The notes under the pieces are model-generated. The model was not told where the DNA came from. It made no database searches and saw only the letters and a list, made by a program, of their open reading frames with translations. A stretch of 64,000 nt of DNA, from assembly GCA_013397115.1 (NCBI GenBank), contig VWZW01006255.1:2337270-2401269 (forward strand). The letters are read 5' to 3'. Positions 26,375 through 39,495 of this stretch are shown piece after piece. Source of the DNA: Edolisoma coerulescens. Taxonomy: Eukaryota > Chordata > Aves > Passeriformes > Campephagidae. Position numbers and translations under genes: made by a program. The first letter of the stretch is position 1; each line of letters starts with the position of its first letter.

Positions 26375-26462
26375 CTACTTGTAGCTTGTGGACTGGTTAT
26401 CAGACTAGACCCAGGAAACCTGGATTCAATTCCCAGTCTCACGTTAATCTTGAATCATTTTC
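26375..26462 (+). mobile_element. tRNA-derived (MIR-like) SINE fragment
   Basis: The segment shows an A-box-like region (GTGGACTGGTTATCAGACTA, 26389-26408), then GACCCAGGAAACCTGGATTC with a B-box-like GGATTCAATTCCC, then CAGTCTCACG and a CTTGAATCATTTTCCTA block. This is the order seen in tRNA-derived SINEs of amniotes (head, 'cctgggttcaattcccagctctg' block, 'cttgggcaagtcac' block). The element is short, lacks its 3' tail and is surely inactive. It may be MIR or another CORE/tRNA SINE. Confidence 0.5.
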
Positions 26463-29400
26463 CTAAACCAAGAAAAAGGGACTGCTTCTCTAACAGGCAC
26501 TGTTCCTTATTTGCCACTCTTGCCTGCACAGTCCTGCTTGGTTTTGTTCTAATCTTGTGAAGAGCACAGAGCTGAGAACCTCTCCAGCAGCAGGTGTCCG
26601 ACACTTGAAGAATGCACTGAGCAGCTGCTGTTTCCTCTCTTTCTCAGCAAGGATTCTACAGTTACCCAGGGCAGCAGAGAAAAACACTCACTAGAGAGAA
26701 GTGGGACAGAAAACCTTAAAGAAATAAAGCAGGTGGGAAAATACAATTCTTAACATTGATTAACAGGACTTTAGAGGAAATATCATCTAAAAAAAAAATA
26801 GATCAAATTATCTGGGGTGTACTGATTCTTGTCAATATTTTTCTGTTTACCTTCTCTTTTTGTTCCTCTCCTCGTAGCCCTTTGCATTTCTGTTTCAAAT
26901 TGTCAAGCATTCTATTGCTTTGCATATACAAAATATCCTTTAAAAATGAAAAGAAAATTATGCAGTACACCCTCCTTCCCCAAACTATTTGCTATCCAAA
27001 TCTTCAGCTAATAAGATGTTCTTCACCAAGAGGCTGCTAAATCACATCCCCCTCCAAAAGTGACATGCAATGAGTGAGTGCTGCAAGAGAATGTGCTCTC
27101 AGCTTGAGACAGAAATTATGGATAAGAGAAGGGTAAGCAGTGTATTTAGTTAGCCATTAATCTGGCCTAAGAACACAGTCTATCAGGAAAATTGCCTTCC
27201 CCTACCACTTATTGCAGTTACAGCTACATTTTATAAATGTAACCATTAGCATGTTCTACTCCAGGCTGTGCAAAGGGAGATAACCACAACCAGAACACAA
27301 ACACTAGTGTGCATCACACTTCAACAGAAAATGCTGTGGTTTTGACCCCAGGAGCTAAAACAAAAGGTGAAATTCATTTGACTAATGCACTCTGACTCTG
27401 CCTTGAGTGAGTTACATGCAGCATCCATAAAATCTGAGTGTGAGGAGGAAATAATGAATTTACACATGCATGTACAAAGAACATTTCTTATGTTCTATAG
27501 ATCTGTGGCCACTATGGGAGGCATTCAGGCAGAAGGGAACATGCTAGTCACTACCCAATAGAGATACAAGTTAATGATGGTTTGCAAAGCAGAGGCTTTT
27601 CATTTCATGGGAAAAAAAGACAAGTAGTGGATAAAGAAAGAAGATCTGTTTTCAAAAAGAGAGAAAGGTCTTTAACAGTTGCCAGCCTGTGCATAAGGAG
27701 ACAAGAACTGGAATTCTAGGACTCTCTCATTCCCAAACTGGCCTTAACAGTAATTTCAAAGTCCACTGAAAGAATTAAGTTCTCCTTAACTGTGTCACTC
27801 TCTGCACAGCTGCAGCATCTTAGAGAAATATTTGGCTTCACGTGCTCTAAACTCATGTTTTAGTTTCCCTGTCATAACTGTTACACTTCCATAGCAGAAG
27901 TTTAGACTTCTGTTTCACTGCAATATGTCTGCATGTTATTTTCCATCTTCAGTTTGTTTAGTATCAAAGGCAAACCACAGCTGCATTTGCTTGTGCAACA
28001 GCCAGGGTTGGCTCACAGAAAATCTCCTGGAGTTTGCAACCCACCACGGAAGCTCAGGGTTGGGGACTGTCTCCTGCCAAGTTTCCGCAGTCGAGTTTGC
28101 GGCTGATATTGCTGAGCTTCATGTCAATGAACTTCCAGAAAGGGAGAGGTGACAGAAGGAGAAGTCACAACTTTAAGAGGCCCTCACTCCTCAGACCCAG
28201 CCCAGCTCACCAGAGGTGTCAGTCTGGGTGGAGCAGGCAGCTGACTCCTACGTGCTCCAGGAGTCCACACTATTGTCACAGCTGCTACATTGGTGCGGGA
28301 GGCAAACCGCAACCTGCCCAAGCTGGCTCTATTGCTACTCATCAGCTGTCTCTGGAGAAACTGGAGTAATCCTTGAAGAATTAGAAACAAGCTGCTACAT
28401 GCATGATAATGTGTTAATCAGGGGTAAAGGGAATGAATGACTTCACTTTGTTAGTTTGCAACTTACTGACACCAGTTCTTATGGTTAAGTTCTGCAATTT
28501 TTACTCTAATCAAATTGATGATAAAATTAATTTATTTCTCCCCATATGCACAGCTCTGCCCTTGACACAAAGGGACTTTTTTTCCCAAATGGTCTGTACA
28601 AAAGAATATTGAAGCTTCCTTTTGTATTCCCTTTTCACTACCCCATCCACCAGCCAGTGTTACACCAGTGGAAAAAAACAGAGGCAAAAATTTCCATGCT
28701 GTGGAACAGCACTGTCAAACAGGCCATGGAGCTCATAGCCAAGAAAAATATAGGAAAACAGGCTAAAGGTATTCACAGAACAGCAAGTTATTTTGCTGGT
28801 GAATTTCCATAGGTCACTCAGTGTCAGTAACAAGATAATGATGACTGTGATGACCACCACAACACAGACCTGCTCACTCTGCACATGACTCCTGGTTTTG
28901 ATGGACTGATGACTTTAGCACCTCTATCCAAAGATTGTAGGTCTGGCACTCTACATTCAGGACACAGAAATGCCGACAGAAGGCACTGCTCTTCACACTG
29001 AGCTGAACAAAAGCAGGCAGCCTGTTCAGCTGTTTCTAATGCTCAAACAGGGAAATGTTTATGTCCAAAGCCGGGGCTCTTTTACTGGCAGTGAGAAAAG
29101 ACGACTGAAAGGGACAGGAACTATATTTGAAGGCCGGCTTGCAGGGGAGGGACAGACAGCACCACTCACACCAATAACATCAGAACATATTGATGTAATG
29201 TGGGATATTACATAAAAATAGCCCTAGAAATCCTCAATTCCAGTTCTCTTAATATAGAGCAAGGCTTGCCAAGGTAGAGAAACGTGTGCTTAAGTGTTGA
29301 GAGATCTGTTGTGGGCACAAGTCTACTTCTGACACCTGTTCAGAACACAGCAGTTCCTTAGGAGACATGGCTGAGGGAGTTACACAAATACAGGAGGGTT

Positions 29401-31964
29401 TGTCCCAAAAAGGTTGCACCATGTGACAGCTGTGTAGGAGTCTCTGAAGTGACCACGTGGTGTCAAACCACCTCCTAGAAGAAAAACCTTTATGTCCAAT
29501 TAACAATCCCAGTCATCCCCCTTCCCCCATTCTCCCTTCAGTTTCATGACTGCCAAGGTTATAATTAACCCAGGAAGCTGATTAGAACATCCTTATTCCC
29601 TGCTACACAGTTGAATATTGTAGTACAGATGGAATTATTTCCCATGTACAAAACACTTAAATAAACTGTAACCAGCTCAGGTGACAGCTGTGTGTTTGAC
29701 TGGGTTCAAGTTACAATGTCAACATAGATAACAGACATCCCATTGATGAAGACAAGCCTAAATTCTGGGGCTTATGAGTATGGCTCATTTCAAAAAGTCT
29801 CAAAAGTCAAGGTCAGCACCTCTGGGGAAGGAGGATCTACTCAGCAAACACACAAACTTATGCCATGCCTCGCCAAAGAATGCCTGTGCTGTCTCATTTA
29901 AGGTTTTTATGGAGAAAAAGGATGAGTAACTTTTAATAATTACATGAATATTGAAATTTCAGTTGATGAGAATCATTTTAATGATTGTATATTAAAAAGT
30001 GACTATATTTAAGTTCTAATAAAATGCTGCTATAATTTAAATCTTCTGCTGACTATATACTCAGTGGCACAGTCACATGAAGATCATGTACATAGTAGTA
30101 CACAGTGCAGCTCTGTGGGACAGGATAATCTTAATCCAGACATATAGAGAAAATTATTTAATACAGTGCTGATTTGGATTTGGCTGCACAAACATGACTA
30201 TTTAGGTTCTGGATACTTAGTTATCACTGAAAACAAAGCATGTTTGGAAAACACCAGGACAGGATTTTCTAGCCACCAGAGAGGGAAAAAAAAAGGTGAA
30301 AATAAATTTTTCCTCTTTTTCTGCACAAATTAAATCACACCCTGACAATGAGACCCAGACTACTCAAAGAGGTAAGCAGCCCCATATATTTTAGCTGTAT
30401 GTCTAAGCTTTTATTTGATCTCATGTAACAGGACAGATTGCTACTTATGCTTCCTAAAATGGACGGAGCAGCCTGGCAGTATTAACAAAGCCCTACTTTA
30501 ATCCAAGGATGTTAACAGGCATATGTTTTCAACATACTCAGGGGATAAAGAGACAAGATCCTCCTGTTAAGATTCAGATTATGCTTTCCTGAAGTAGTGT
30601 CTGCCATCATCATCCTCATCCACAGAAGAGTGTAAGGAAACTAGATTCCCTGGTCTAAAACTAACTTAGATAAAATCCTTCTCCTTTCCCACACCACTCC
30701 CTTCCAACTCATCTTATATATGTTCGTTTCCAGCCAACAGAAAAAAAAGTTTGTTAGTTTTTCTTGATAACACTTATCTCATGGGTGTGGGGGTATTGTG
30801 TGTGCTCCCGTCAGCTTTTTGCATACATTGCAAAGTGCAAATACAAAATGGTTACCCAGGTTAATCAGCTGCAGGGAGTTATTGGCATATAGTCAGTCAT
30901 GAAGGGGGCTTGGAGAGGTGTACTGCACCAAGTTCTACAAAGTTAGTGTAAAAAAACAGCACCACAATAAAGGGAAATAATTCTCTTTTTTGGATGTGCT
31001 TATTTCTTTGAAACCTCTGGGAAAATACTTCAGCATTTTTCAGATCAAATGCCATTTTTTCCTAGGTGAGAAAAGAGGCCAAGCAAATTTCAGAAGGAAC
31101 TAAAGTGCTGAAAGCTAAAATACCTTCACTCTCAAAGAAAATTGTGCAAAATTATGCCTTTTAATTTAGAGAGCAGCAACTATATAACTCTTGGTAACCT
31201 TAAATACCAGTAGGTATTTATTTATACTTGAGAAGTTCTGCACCCTTCTGGAATAAAAGAATTTCCATGCTGGTTCAAGCTGACACGTTAACTTTGCCTC
31301 CAATTATCTTGTACATTGCAGTGAATGGATAAATACCCTGTGTTCTAACAGCCATGTCAGGCACCTCCAGAAGAGCAAAGCTATTCCCAGCAAAGTACTA
31401 TTCCATGATATCTGTAGTGGTGTGTGCTGCCAATATATTCTCAAGTTGCCATCAGGTACTTCACATGGCAAGTCTGCCTGAGCTGCACTTACAGTATGCT
31501 ATTATTTGAGGCACATACCAAAGCCAGGGTACCACTTAAATAAATATGTTCTGCAGGTACAGACCTACCACAGCAAAGAAGCTCAGATATTGCTCAAATG
31601 TGTGAAGGTTTCTGCCACCACGTAGAATAAATTAGTAGACAGAATAAACTAATCGTGCTTTAACAGAAGAGCAGTGACAGCTGTATTTTTAATGCATGAT
31701 TTCAAAACTTTCCAGTTTATACAAGTGCTGGTTCCTTTGTCACTTTATTAAAACACATGAACAAAAATAATGCATTTTAAAAGTGTGGCTTATAGGACAT
31801 TTGTAGCCAAGAGATGAAATAATTCCCAAAGTAAAAACTTTTCTAGATTCCCAAAACATTGCAAAGTTTCATTCTACTAAAAGATTAATTACATACACTT
31901 CTGAAAAATGTTTGCTTAATTCCATGACCATAGGACAACTACACCCTCCAGAACAAGTGAGGTC
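26463..31964. other. Non-coding stretch
   Basis: No gene is supported. A GC-richer block at 27990-28340 has few CpG and several overlapping open frames. The region 27670-27890 has faint MIR-like wording (AGTTTCCCTGTC near its end), too weak to call. A small C/EBP-like dyad, TTTGCA-N5-TGCAAA, lies at 30818-30834. Confidence 0.5.
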
Positions 31965-31998
31965 TAAATTATACATGTATAAATACATGTATAATTTA
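31965..31998. repeat. Perfect 16-bp inverted repeat, 2-nt spacer
   Basis: The left arm TAAATTATACATGTAT (31965-31980) and right arm ATACATGTATAATTTA (31983-31998) are exact reverse complements separated by AA. Each arm also contains the self-complementary decamer ATACATGTAT. In DNA it could extrude a cruciform; in RNA it would form a 16-bp hairpin, although a 2-nt loop is sterically tight. No flanking transposon was recognised. Confidence 0.95.
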
Positions 31999-33841
31999 AA
32001 GTTAATAAATATAAAAGGTCAGTGTACTATATAGTAAGAAAGAACCCTAAATCCAAAGAAACTAACTAAAGTTAAGGTCTCATTTTTGTTGAAAAGGTCA
32101 ATTTTAATTGACTTCTCCAAATGATTTCATTTTACATTCGGAAATGCATCTTTTTAAAAAAATATTTTTCCTACTTCTGCTCTTATTGTGTCCTCTCCCC
32201 TCAAAGCAATTTCTGAAAGTAGTTTCAAGAGAAAAGTGAGCAATTGTAGACTGACTGATCGGCCTCGAGAGAGTAAAAGGGGTTGTGTTAGTTTTCACTA
32301 GCATGGAGCAGGGAGGAGGCCTTCTCTAAGTAACTGGAAAACCTGCTGAGTAGGATGACCTTCTTTTCATACTACATAATGTTCTGGGCATGGGCCAGCT
32401 TTTCCAGAGACAGTTATTCATCTGCTTAACTTGAGTGCATTAAAATTCCCTGCTCCCCTATCATCAATTTCCTTGCTCTCACACCTACATTCTGACTGGA
32501 GAGCATCACAAAATCAGGTAAAGAAGTAATTGCTTCAAGTGCTTCTTGGTAGTTTGAAAGAGACCCATGCCTTTTCTAAGCAGTAGCACATCAGCCAAGG
32601 AATATTATGCCAATAACTAAAAGCAGACGGAATACAAAAGTTCTGAATTAAAAGTGGTTGGGTGCATTTCAATGTTTTCCAAAAGCGTAGGAAACACTCC
32701 CTTCCCCTGTGCAGCCTGCTCAGGGAAGCATGAGCCATGCCCTTCTTGAAAGCCTCAGAGAGGGAATTTAGCACAGTAAATCCAACACTATCCAGAAGCA
32801 CCTCCTCCTCTCCCAGAATTAAGCTGAATCAACAGAAGCACAGAGATTCTTTCCTATGTAAAAGCCTCCATATATAATTTCTAAATTTAAGGTTTGGTCA
32901 CTTCTTTGTTCCTCAGTCTTTTTCGTACAGCTGCAGGACCTTAGGAAAGTGCAGACTGACTCAGCCAAGATGCTGTGGAGCTGGGCTGATTCTCAGTGCC
33001 AGCAGAGATGTGAGGGGGTGTGGGTGTGAGCACAGAGCCATTGCCCAGTCACACCATCAGCTTCTGCTGACCCCTGCACTGCTGCTCTGCTCCTCCAGGT
33101 GTGCCAGTGCAGACTACAGACGTCACTTGTGCAGCAGGGCAGTGCTGCTCAGCCCAGATATTAATAAATCTCTCATTCATGCTCGAAATAACCTCCCTAA
33201 AGTTGCTGAGATTGATCAGCTGGAAAAAGAAAGAGAAGCAGTACAGGAAGGCACTTTTTTCTATCATTCTTCTCTCCAGTTATTCCTTCTCCAGATATAA
33301 ACAGTCAGTACTCTCTCATACAGCTCTACACTCAAAAGTGTCCCTTACTGAGCACTTAGAGCATCCTGACCTTTTGCATGTCTGCTTGAGGTGCAAGTCA
33401 TAAACAACATCAATCCAAAAGGTGTTATTGCAGCTGTCTCAGTTCTGCGGAATCACTCCTTGAACCCAGTTTTCAGCTTCAGTTTCTACATGAAATTTTA
33501 TTGAAGTGATCAGCTTTAGCCGTCAAACTTTCTGATCTTCAATCCTACATAAACAGATTGTGGTAGTATAATTTTCAGAAGAAATGGAGCTGAATTATCA
33601 TAGAAGATTTTCTGAGATCTTTCCAAACAGACATTGTATTGTCCTTGGTTATAATGGATGAGACCCGCTTGACCAACATTGAAAACTGGAATACTTCAGG
33701 TATAGGACGTGCAGGAGGCTGCTGCACATGAGCACTCAAATGATTCCTAGTAATTTCCAGAAAAAGCAGATCTCTGTTTCTGGGAAGTATTACCATTTCC
33801 CAAACACAACTAACACATGAGCTTTCCATTAGGAATTATGT
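31999..33841. other. Non-coding stretch
   Basis: No gene is supported. The segment 33160-33260 reads as a Glu/Lys-rich peptide in one plus frame (33010-33300) and is also open in a second plus frame and on the minus strand, so the coding signal is not convincing. Confidence 0.5.
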
Positions 33842-33920
33842 GAAACAAAACAAAACAAAAAACCAAAAAACCCCAAAAACAAACAAAACAAACAAACAAT
33901 AACAACAACAAAAAAACACC
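33842..33920 (+). repeat. A/C-rich (AAAC)n/(AAC)n tract
   Basis: About 80 bases consisting almost only of A and C: AAAC, AACC and ACAA words passing into a short (AAC)n run. It ends directly at the first copy of a 17-bp direct repeat (33921). Confidence 0.9.
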
Positions 33921-33937
33921 AAGCAGCTCAGTAAATC

Positions 33938-34154
33938 CAATATTATGTCAATTATTACATGGGAAAAAATAAAACCTCAGACCACTGGTTAGGGAAGAAA
34001 GTGGGAAGCAATACACTGTTGTTGTTTTCTGTCTACAAGACAGAAAAAAAAATACATTACATAACTTGTGAATAATCTGAACTGCAGTTATTGCATCTAC
34101 AAGCAAAACCAAACATTTACTTCCAAAATGAAAAAAAAAGCAGCTCAGTAAATC
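33938..34154 (+). mobile_element. Possible retroposed insertion with A-tail and TSD
   Basis: AAGCAGCTCAGTAAATC occurs at 33921-33937 and again, identically, at 34138-34154. The 200 bp between the copies ends in a run of A (from 34131) just before the second copy. Identical direct repeats around a segment with a terminal A-run are the mark of LINE-type target-primed insertion, the repeats being the target-site duplication. The inserted sequence is not recognised. It contains a perfect 10-bp stem with a 3-nt loop (34025-34047). An alternative is partial duplication of an A-rich neighbourhood, since A/C-rich sequence also precedes the first copy. Confidence 0.45.
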
Positions 34155-35846
34155 TTCCTTAAGTCAATCCTGAAATTCTAGTGATCACAAATCCCTCTGT
34201 TCCCAAGACATTCTGAAAGCCCTTGTGTATCATCAAGGGAAAAATATCTACCCTAAATGTGGTTTTGGGACATGCCTTAGTTCCAGTCATAGGCACAGAT
34301 GATCCTATAATAACTACCAAAATTTTGTCTTGAAGATTTCTCTTTTTATGGATACATTTCCCAGCACCTTCGTGTTGCTTTTCCTAATTTGGAGTAATTA
34401 GAGTACAAGGCCACGTATGTTTTTTCCCTTTTCCTCTGACACGTCTAGATGTAGAACTCCTGTGGATAATGACCTTATTACATATAACCATACAATGATA
34501 ACAGGTATCATCTGTAACTAGGATTGTTAAAATTCACTGAGCAGAAATCTTCCAAGGGGGCTGCAGGAGATGCCTGCTGAATACAGGGTTCTTTGTACAC
34601 TTAAACAGATGTTCATCCTGCTTATTCATTTTAATCTGCTAAAAGTATCTTAGCTAGAAACATCTTAAGAATAATTTTATCAGCTTAACTGTACAGTAAG
34701 GAATAGAACCTGGGACATGATTAGATCACAAAGAATTATAAAAGCCTTGAATATGTGCCACATATAAATTGGCATTAAGCCGACCCAAAAAATAACCATT
34801 TTTCTTTTCAGAAGGATGCATCTTCATAGAATTGCAACATGTAAGTTAATGGCTCTTATAAATCTTCAGTAAGAACATAAAAAACATAATGAAACTCAAT
34901 GAGACTTAACTATGATGTAAATCTTAATTCATCTTACTCCAACCAGTGCTTTTCAGGGATTTTTATGGCAGTATTTTTAAAGCTGTTTTCTAATGAACAA
35001 GAGCTTTTCTCTCACAGTGTCTCTTTAGGTTGCCTTATGAAATAAGTTGTCCAGCAGTGAAACACTCCTTGTAATCTGGAATTCCATGTCCCAAATGGAA
35101 GCAGACAGCTGCTTTGATTTACCTTCTTATATTGAGCTGCCTTGCCCCCCATTTAATGCAGAGACTATTAAGAAGATTAGGTAAATGGATTCAATTTGCT
35201 ATGTGCCAATCAATATTACAGAATCAGTGTGGTTTTTGTGATCATAAATAGAAAACAGCACAAGTTAATTACAAAACCACATATCACAAATGACTACAGA
35301 TCTGCTTTAACTATCTCCATTTTTCTTTATTTCACAATGGCTTTACTAACCTTCACACTGATCTCACTGAACCATAAACCCTGATTAGTGGCACTAAATG
35401 ACTGGAATGTTCCTGGGAGCTGATTACATGCATTTTGCTTATGGCTTATCAAGTCTTATCTACTGATAAGGTCTTCCTCATCTCCCTTCTTCAGAATACC
35501 AGCTGTGGGATGAGGGAAATATTCCATTGGTTTTATCAAAGGCATAAATGAACTGAGTCTTCACTGATATAATTCTCTGTTTCTCTAAGGAAACACTTCT
35601 TTGCCAGTTTACCCACCCTGACACTGTGTTTACAAAGAAGACACTGTAGATTCCACTGATGGATACTTATTTGGGTCTAAACATAACATGACATATTTGT
35701 TTCAGGATCTTTTTAAAAAATATTTTTCCTGGCTTGAAATATGTAGTTTTGAACTGGACTTTTCTACAGAATTATCATCACCAAAGCCAACAAACAACCT
35801 CCAAACAAAACAAAATGGAAGCCCAAAGACAGCCCCGCTCCCATGA

Positions 35847-35864
35847 CCCCCCCCCCCAAAAAAA
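35847..35864 (+). repeat. C11-A7 homopolymer junction
   Basis: Eleven C run directly into seven A within a longer A/C-rich patch (about 35790-35900). Such junctions are error-prone in sequencing, so the exact counts are uncertain. Confidence 0.85.
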
Positions 35865-36450
35865 CCCCAGTAAAATTAAACCAAGCAAAAAAAGCACTTG
35901 AGTTATCAAGCTAAACAATTCAACTCTATGCAGCACAAAAATGTAGAAATTAAATAGTTGGCAAGAAAGATTGATCTTTCCGGCTGTACAGTTTTCCATG
36001 AACACGCTCATAGATCAACAACTTTTTTGCACAAAGGCAGAGGCAGCAGAAAGAGAACAACAGGTGCACTTTATAACTGTAAATTTCTTGCACAGCTGAT
36101 GGACATGACTCTCCACTGCATCAGTATTTGGACAGGAATTCAAAGTAGATCAGATCAGAATAAAAACTGGCAAGCACTTGTTCATTGTTTTGGGGATTTC
36201 TAATATGAATTCAGTGACAAACTGAAGCAAACCAAGGGTTTCCCATTTCTGTATCACACTACACTAGGAAAGAGCCTTAAGGGAAGGGTACAAAAATTCC
36301 TTACAATGAAGTCTTGCCATGCCCATCTCTACAAAACATTTACAGAACTAACTTGCAAAGGTGTATAGATGTCTCAGGAATGACATCTGCCTCTCCAGAT
36401 CCTCTGTCTACATCTCTTTTGAAAATAACATATACAGAAATAAAATACAG

Positions 36451-36504
36451 AAATGATTTTATATACATTTATTTGTAAGAATGATTTTTATATATAAATT
36501 TATT
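36451..36504. repeat. Imperfect tandem duplication, about 28-bp period
   Basis: AATGATTTTATATACATTTA (36452-36471) reappears as AATGATTTTTATATATAAAT (36480-36499), 28 bases later. Two diverged copies; AT-rich. Confidence 0.7.
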
Positions 36505-38333
36505 GAGAATTTTTTTTAAGTTTCTCATAATCACTATGCCTCTCCACACAAAAAAAACCCATTTTACATCATCTGGCTTCATTTTGCCCCTGCTAACGTA
36601 AGTCTTAAGCATATGATAATTCGTATTTGATTTAAGTAATGATGCTAACCACCACAGAAGACTTGACTCTGCTCATACTATAGGCCAAAGACTTGTCTGC
36701 ACTATATTGACTACTCCCATTTTTTGGAGATAAACATTTAAAAGCCTGAACAATCAGAGGTTCAAAGCCTGTTTTGAATACGATAATTCCGTGGATGCTA
36801 TATTTTTCTGAATTAGTTGTATAAACACTGAGAACTGACAAACCAAACCAATCAGAAAATGAATGATTTTGTTGGTGCTTGCATAGTAATTATTCAGTAT
36901 CTTGTATCCAGATAATTGAGTCTCTTTTTTTACACATTATCTATTGTTTCTTCATCTCATTTGTCCTGAAATATAAATATTTTTGTATTTTATTGTAATA
37001 AGATTAATATAGATAGCAAAGCAGTTTAGGATTATAGGTACTTAATAGTTAATCATTCCTTATTAGTTCATTCTTCATTATAGTTCTAATTTTAAAGAGG
37101 CATAACCAAATTAAAAGAAAAATAATATGAAAATAAATTATTAATAAATTATTTTTTCCTCTGTACCATAGTTTTGAAACGGAAAACCTTTTCTGTGATA
37201 TTTTCATATAGTTAATTTTTACCAAAAAAAAGTCACTGGAACATTATGGCAATGCCAGGAGGAAGGAGGAAATAATAGAGGGGTCACTATTAGTGTGAAA
37301 CTCTTGGATATCAAAAGGACACTTAGAGAAAATAGATGGGTTTTTACAAAGCTGCGTTTGCAAAGCTGGCCAAGCACAAACACCCACAGAGCCACTCAGG
37401 CACACCAGCTCCAGTGGCACCAACTGCAGTGGGATGGGTGACTTTGAAGGCTTTTAACAATATTTTTCACTAATCATTCAGTCACAACATGCTTGGGCAG
37501 TGAACTAACCTTGAACCATCTTTTCATTAATACAATCTTCCTCTCATCTTTCAACACAGAAACAATTTCATGTTCTAAAATGACTGTCCAAATATCACAA
37601 TCAGAACAATTCCTCTCAGGATGAATAGAGTCTTACTGCATTTCACTGTGAAATACAACAATATTCCCGTTGTGCTGCAATCTGCAGGGCACTCCCTGGC
37701 AGGGATAATGGATCTGTACTGAACGCACTGAATTCAGGCAAGTCAGAATGGCAGTAAGTGAACCAACGAACTGGTGTTAGCCCTCCTGGGGAAGATATTC
37801 CCCCACTATTTGTGATAATAGACAGCAAGGGGAGATGAAATCATTAGTTCTACAAGTTTTAATTAAACATATTTTAGATTCATTTTTTAGACCTTAAGAA
37901 TGACTCCTGAAGTTATTCTTGGTAGGGAGGTCTGGAAAGCAATGCACTCAATGCAACAACTCTTAAGTCCTCCCTTTAGAAGCAGAGAAGATGTGTAGAG
38001 AGAGAAAATTATCTCCAATTGCCAAATCCTATGAATGTTTACTGTAATTACAAAGATGATTTCTGGCTATCTCTTTCAGCAGCCACAGAAGGATCCTGAG
38101 TTTCTGTGGTTCCTCATGATAATACAGTCAGGCTTCCTTTCACCACTTCCTCCAGAGGCAAGTCAAGCCGCTTTTGTGGTTAGGAACTCAGAAAAATGCA
38201 CAGACATGGGGTGAGTGAGAGATGACAGGAAGATGAAGGGACGAGAAGAGGATAGGATTGAGAGGAATTAAAAGCAAAAGAAGTTGAAGCTGAAATTTTT
38301 AAAATGTGTACCAAGGAAAGCATAGTAGAAGTA

Positions 38334-38347
38334 TTTTTTTTTTTTTT
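38334..38347 (-). repeat. Poly-T homopolymer (14 T)
   Basis: Uninterrupted run of 14 T. No minus-strand retroposed body was recognised beside it. Confidence 0.9.
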
Positions 38348-39495
38348 AGGCTTATATTGTTTGAATGCTTATGACTTAAAAGTCTTCAACACTGCAGGAA
38401 TTCATATAAGGCACAAGATTTTCTGGACTTGGATGGGACAGAAATCTTTCCAGGATCATCATAATAATACGAAGAAGAATTTAAATTACTGCATCATATA
38501 CGTACTATAGACTTTAGAAGGTTTGAAAGCCTTTATAGTTTTTAACTGTCTATCGCATTGTTCATTAACATTTCTGCTAAAAACTGTGCTACATAGCATT
38601 CATGGAACCAGTTTTTGCATTAGGCAAAAGCTGATGAATAAAAATAAAATTATTAATGTTTAGCAATCCCTCCTTTTTCAGCAATTAAACTATAAGCACC
38701 TGCATGCTTTAGTATCTAATTAAATTTCCTAAAATACCTTTCCTACTGATGTAATTTAGATGTTTCCTAGAACATTAAAAGTTACTGGAATTGTTTAAGT
38801 GAACGTGCTATTCGACAACTGAATGACAGATGAGTCAAGGAAAGCACTCTGTTTACTTTACACAGATTCCAACATTACTGACTTATGTTAATAATAATAA
38901 ATAGCTTATATGATTCTATAGCTTGTGAAAATTACACTAATTTATGATTTTCTGAACATGTTACAATAAGCAGTGTATTCTTGCAGTACATAAGGTAAAG
39001 CTCTATCTGAGGTCCCTGTACCTATCAGTAAACTACTGACATTTATTTGCATTTATTTGTCCTGGTTTCTGTGGCCACAAGTATAATATTTATATACTCC
39101 CACACAAGCATGCTCATTGAGAAACCTGGCTTTGTAAGTGTGTTTACATTTTAACATTATTAGGATCAGCATGTTAAGACCTACTTCTTTTTCCCCTCAC
39201 TCCACTCCCACCCATCCCACATCAACTCCCTTGGTTAAAACTGAGCTACTTCAATCCTGCCTACCCAACACACATCATTAGGGGTCAGCCATACACCCCT
39301 CAAGCAGGTCTCTACATCCTTTAATTCCTTGCAGACTTTTAAACCACAGGCCTTGTGGGACAGGGACAGGTATTCCTCAGAACTAGCTGAGGCTTTTTGA
39401 CACCATGGCAATATTTGACCACAAACTACATCAATCAGCAGCACAGTCCTCTTAACTCCTCAGTCAAAGCTGGGGCTTCCAAGCCTGAAATTAAT

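Larger units (their letters stand above)
34155..39495. other. Non-coding AT-rich stretch
   Basis: No gene is supported. It includes an A/C-rich patch with a C11-A7 homopolymer junction (35847-35864), a short tandem duplication (36451-36504), AT-only stretches near 36960-37160 and 14 T at 38334-38347. Confidence 0.55.

Noticed and set aside
27670..27890. Faint MIR-like wording (GAACTGGAATTCTAGG and AGTTTCCCTGTC)
   Set aside because: The blocks are too far apart and too diverged to align by eye with confidence.
30690..30725. CTCCCTTCCAACTCATCTTATA resembling a CR1 tail
   Set aside because: Only the short CCCTTCCAACTCA core fits; neither the upstream blocks nor the terminal octamers are present.
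33010..33300. Peptide-like stretch NNLPKVAEIDQLEKEREAV in one plus frame
   Set aside because: A second plus frame and a minus frame are also open over the same bases; no clear donor site; no family recognised.
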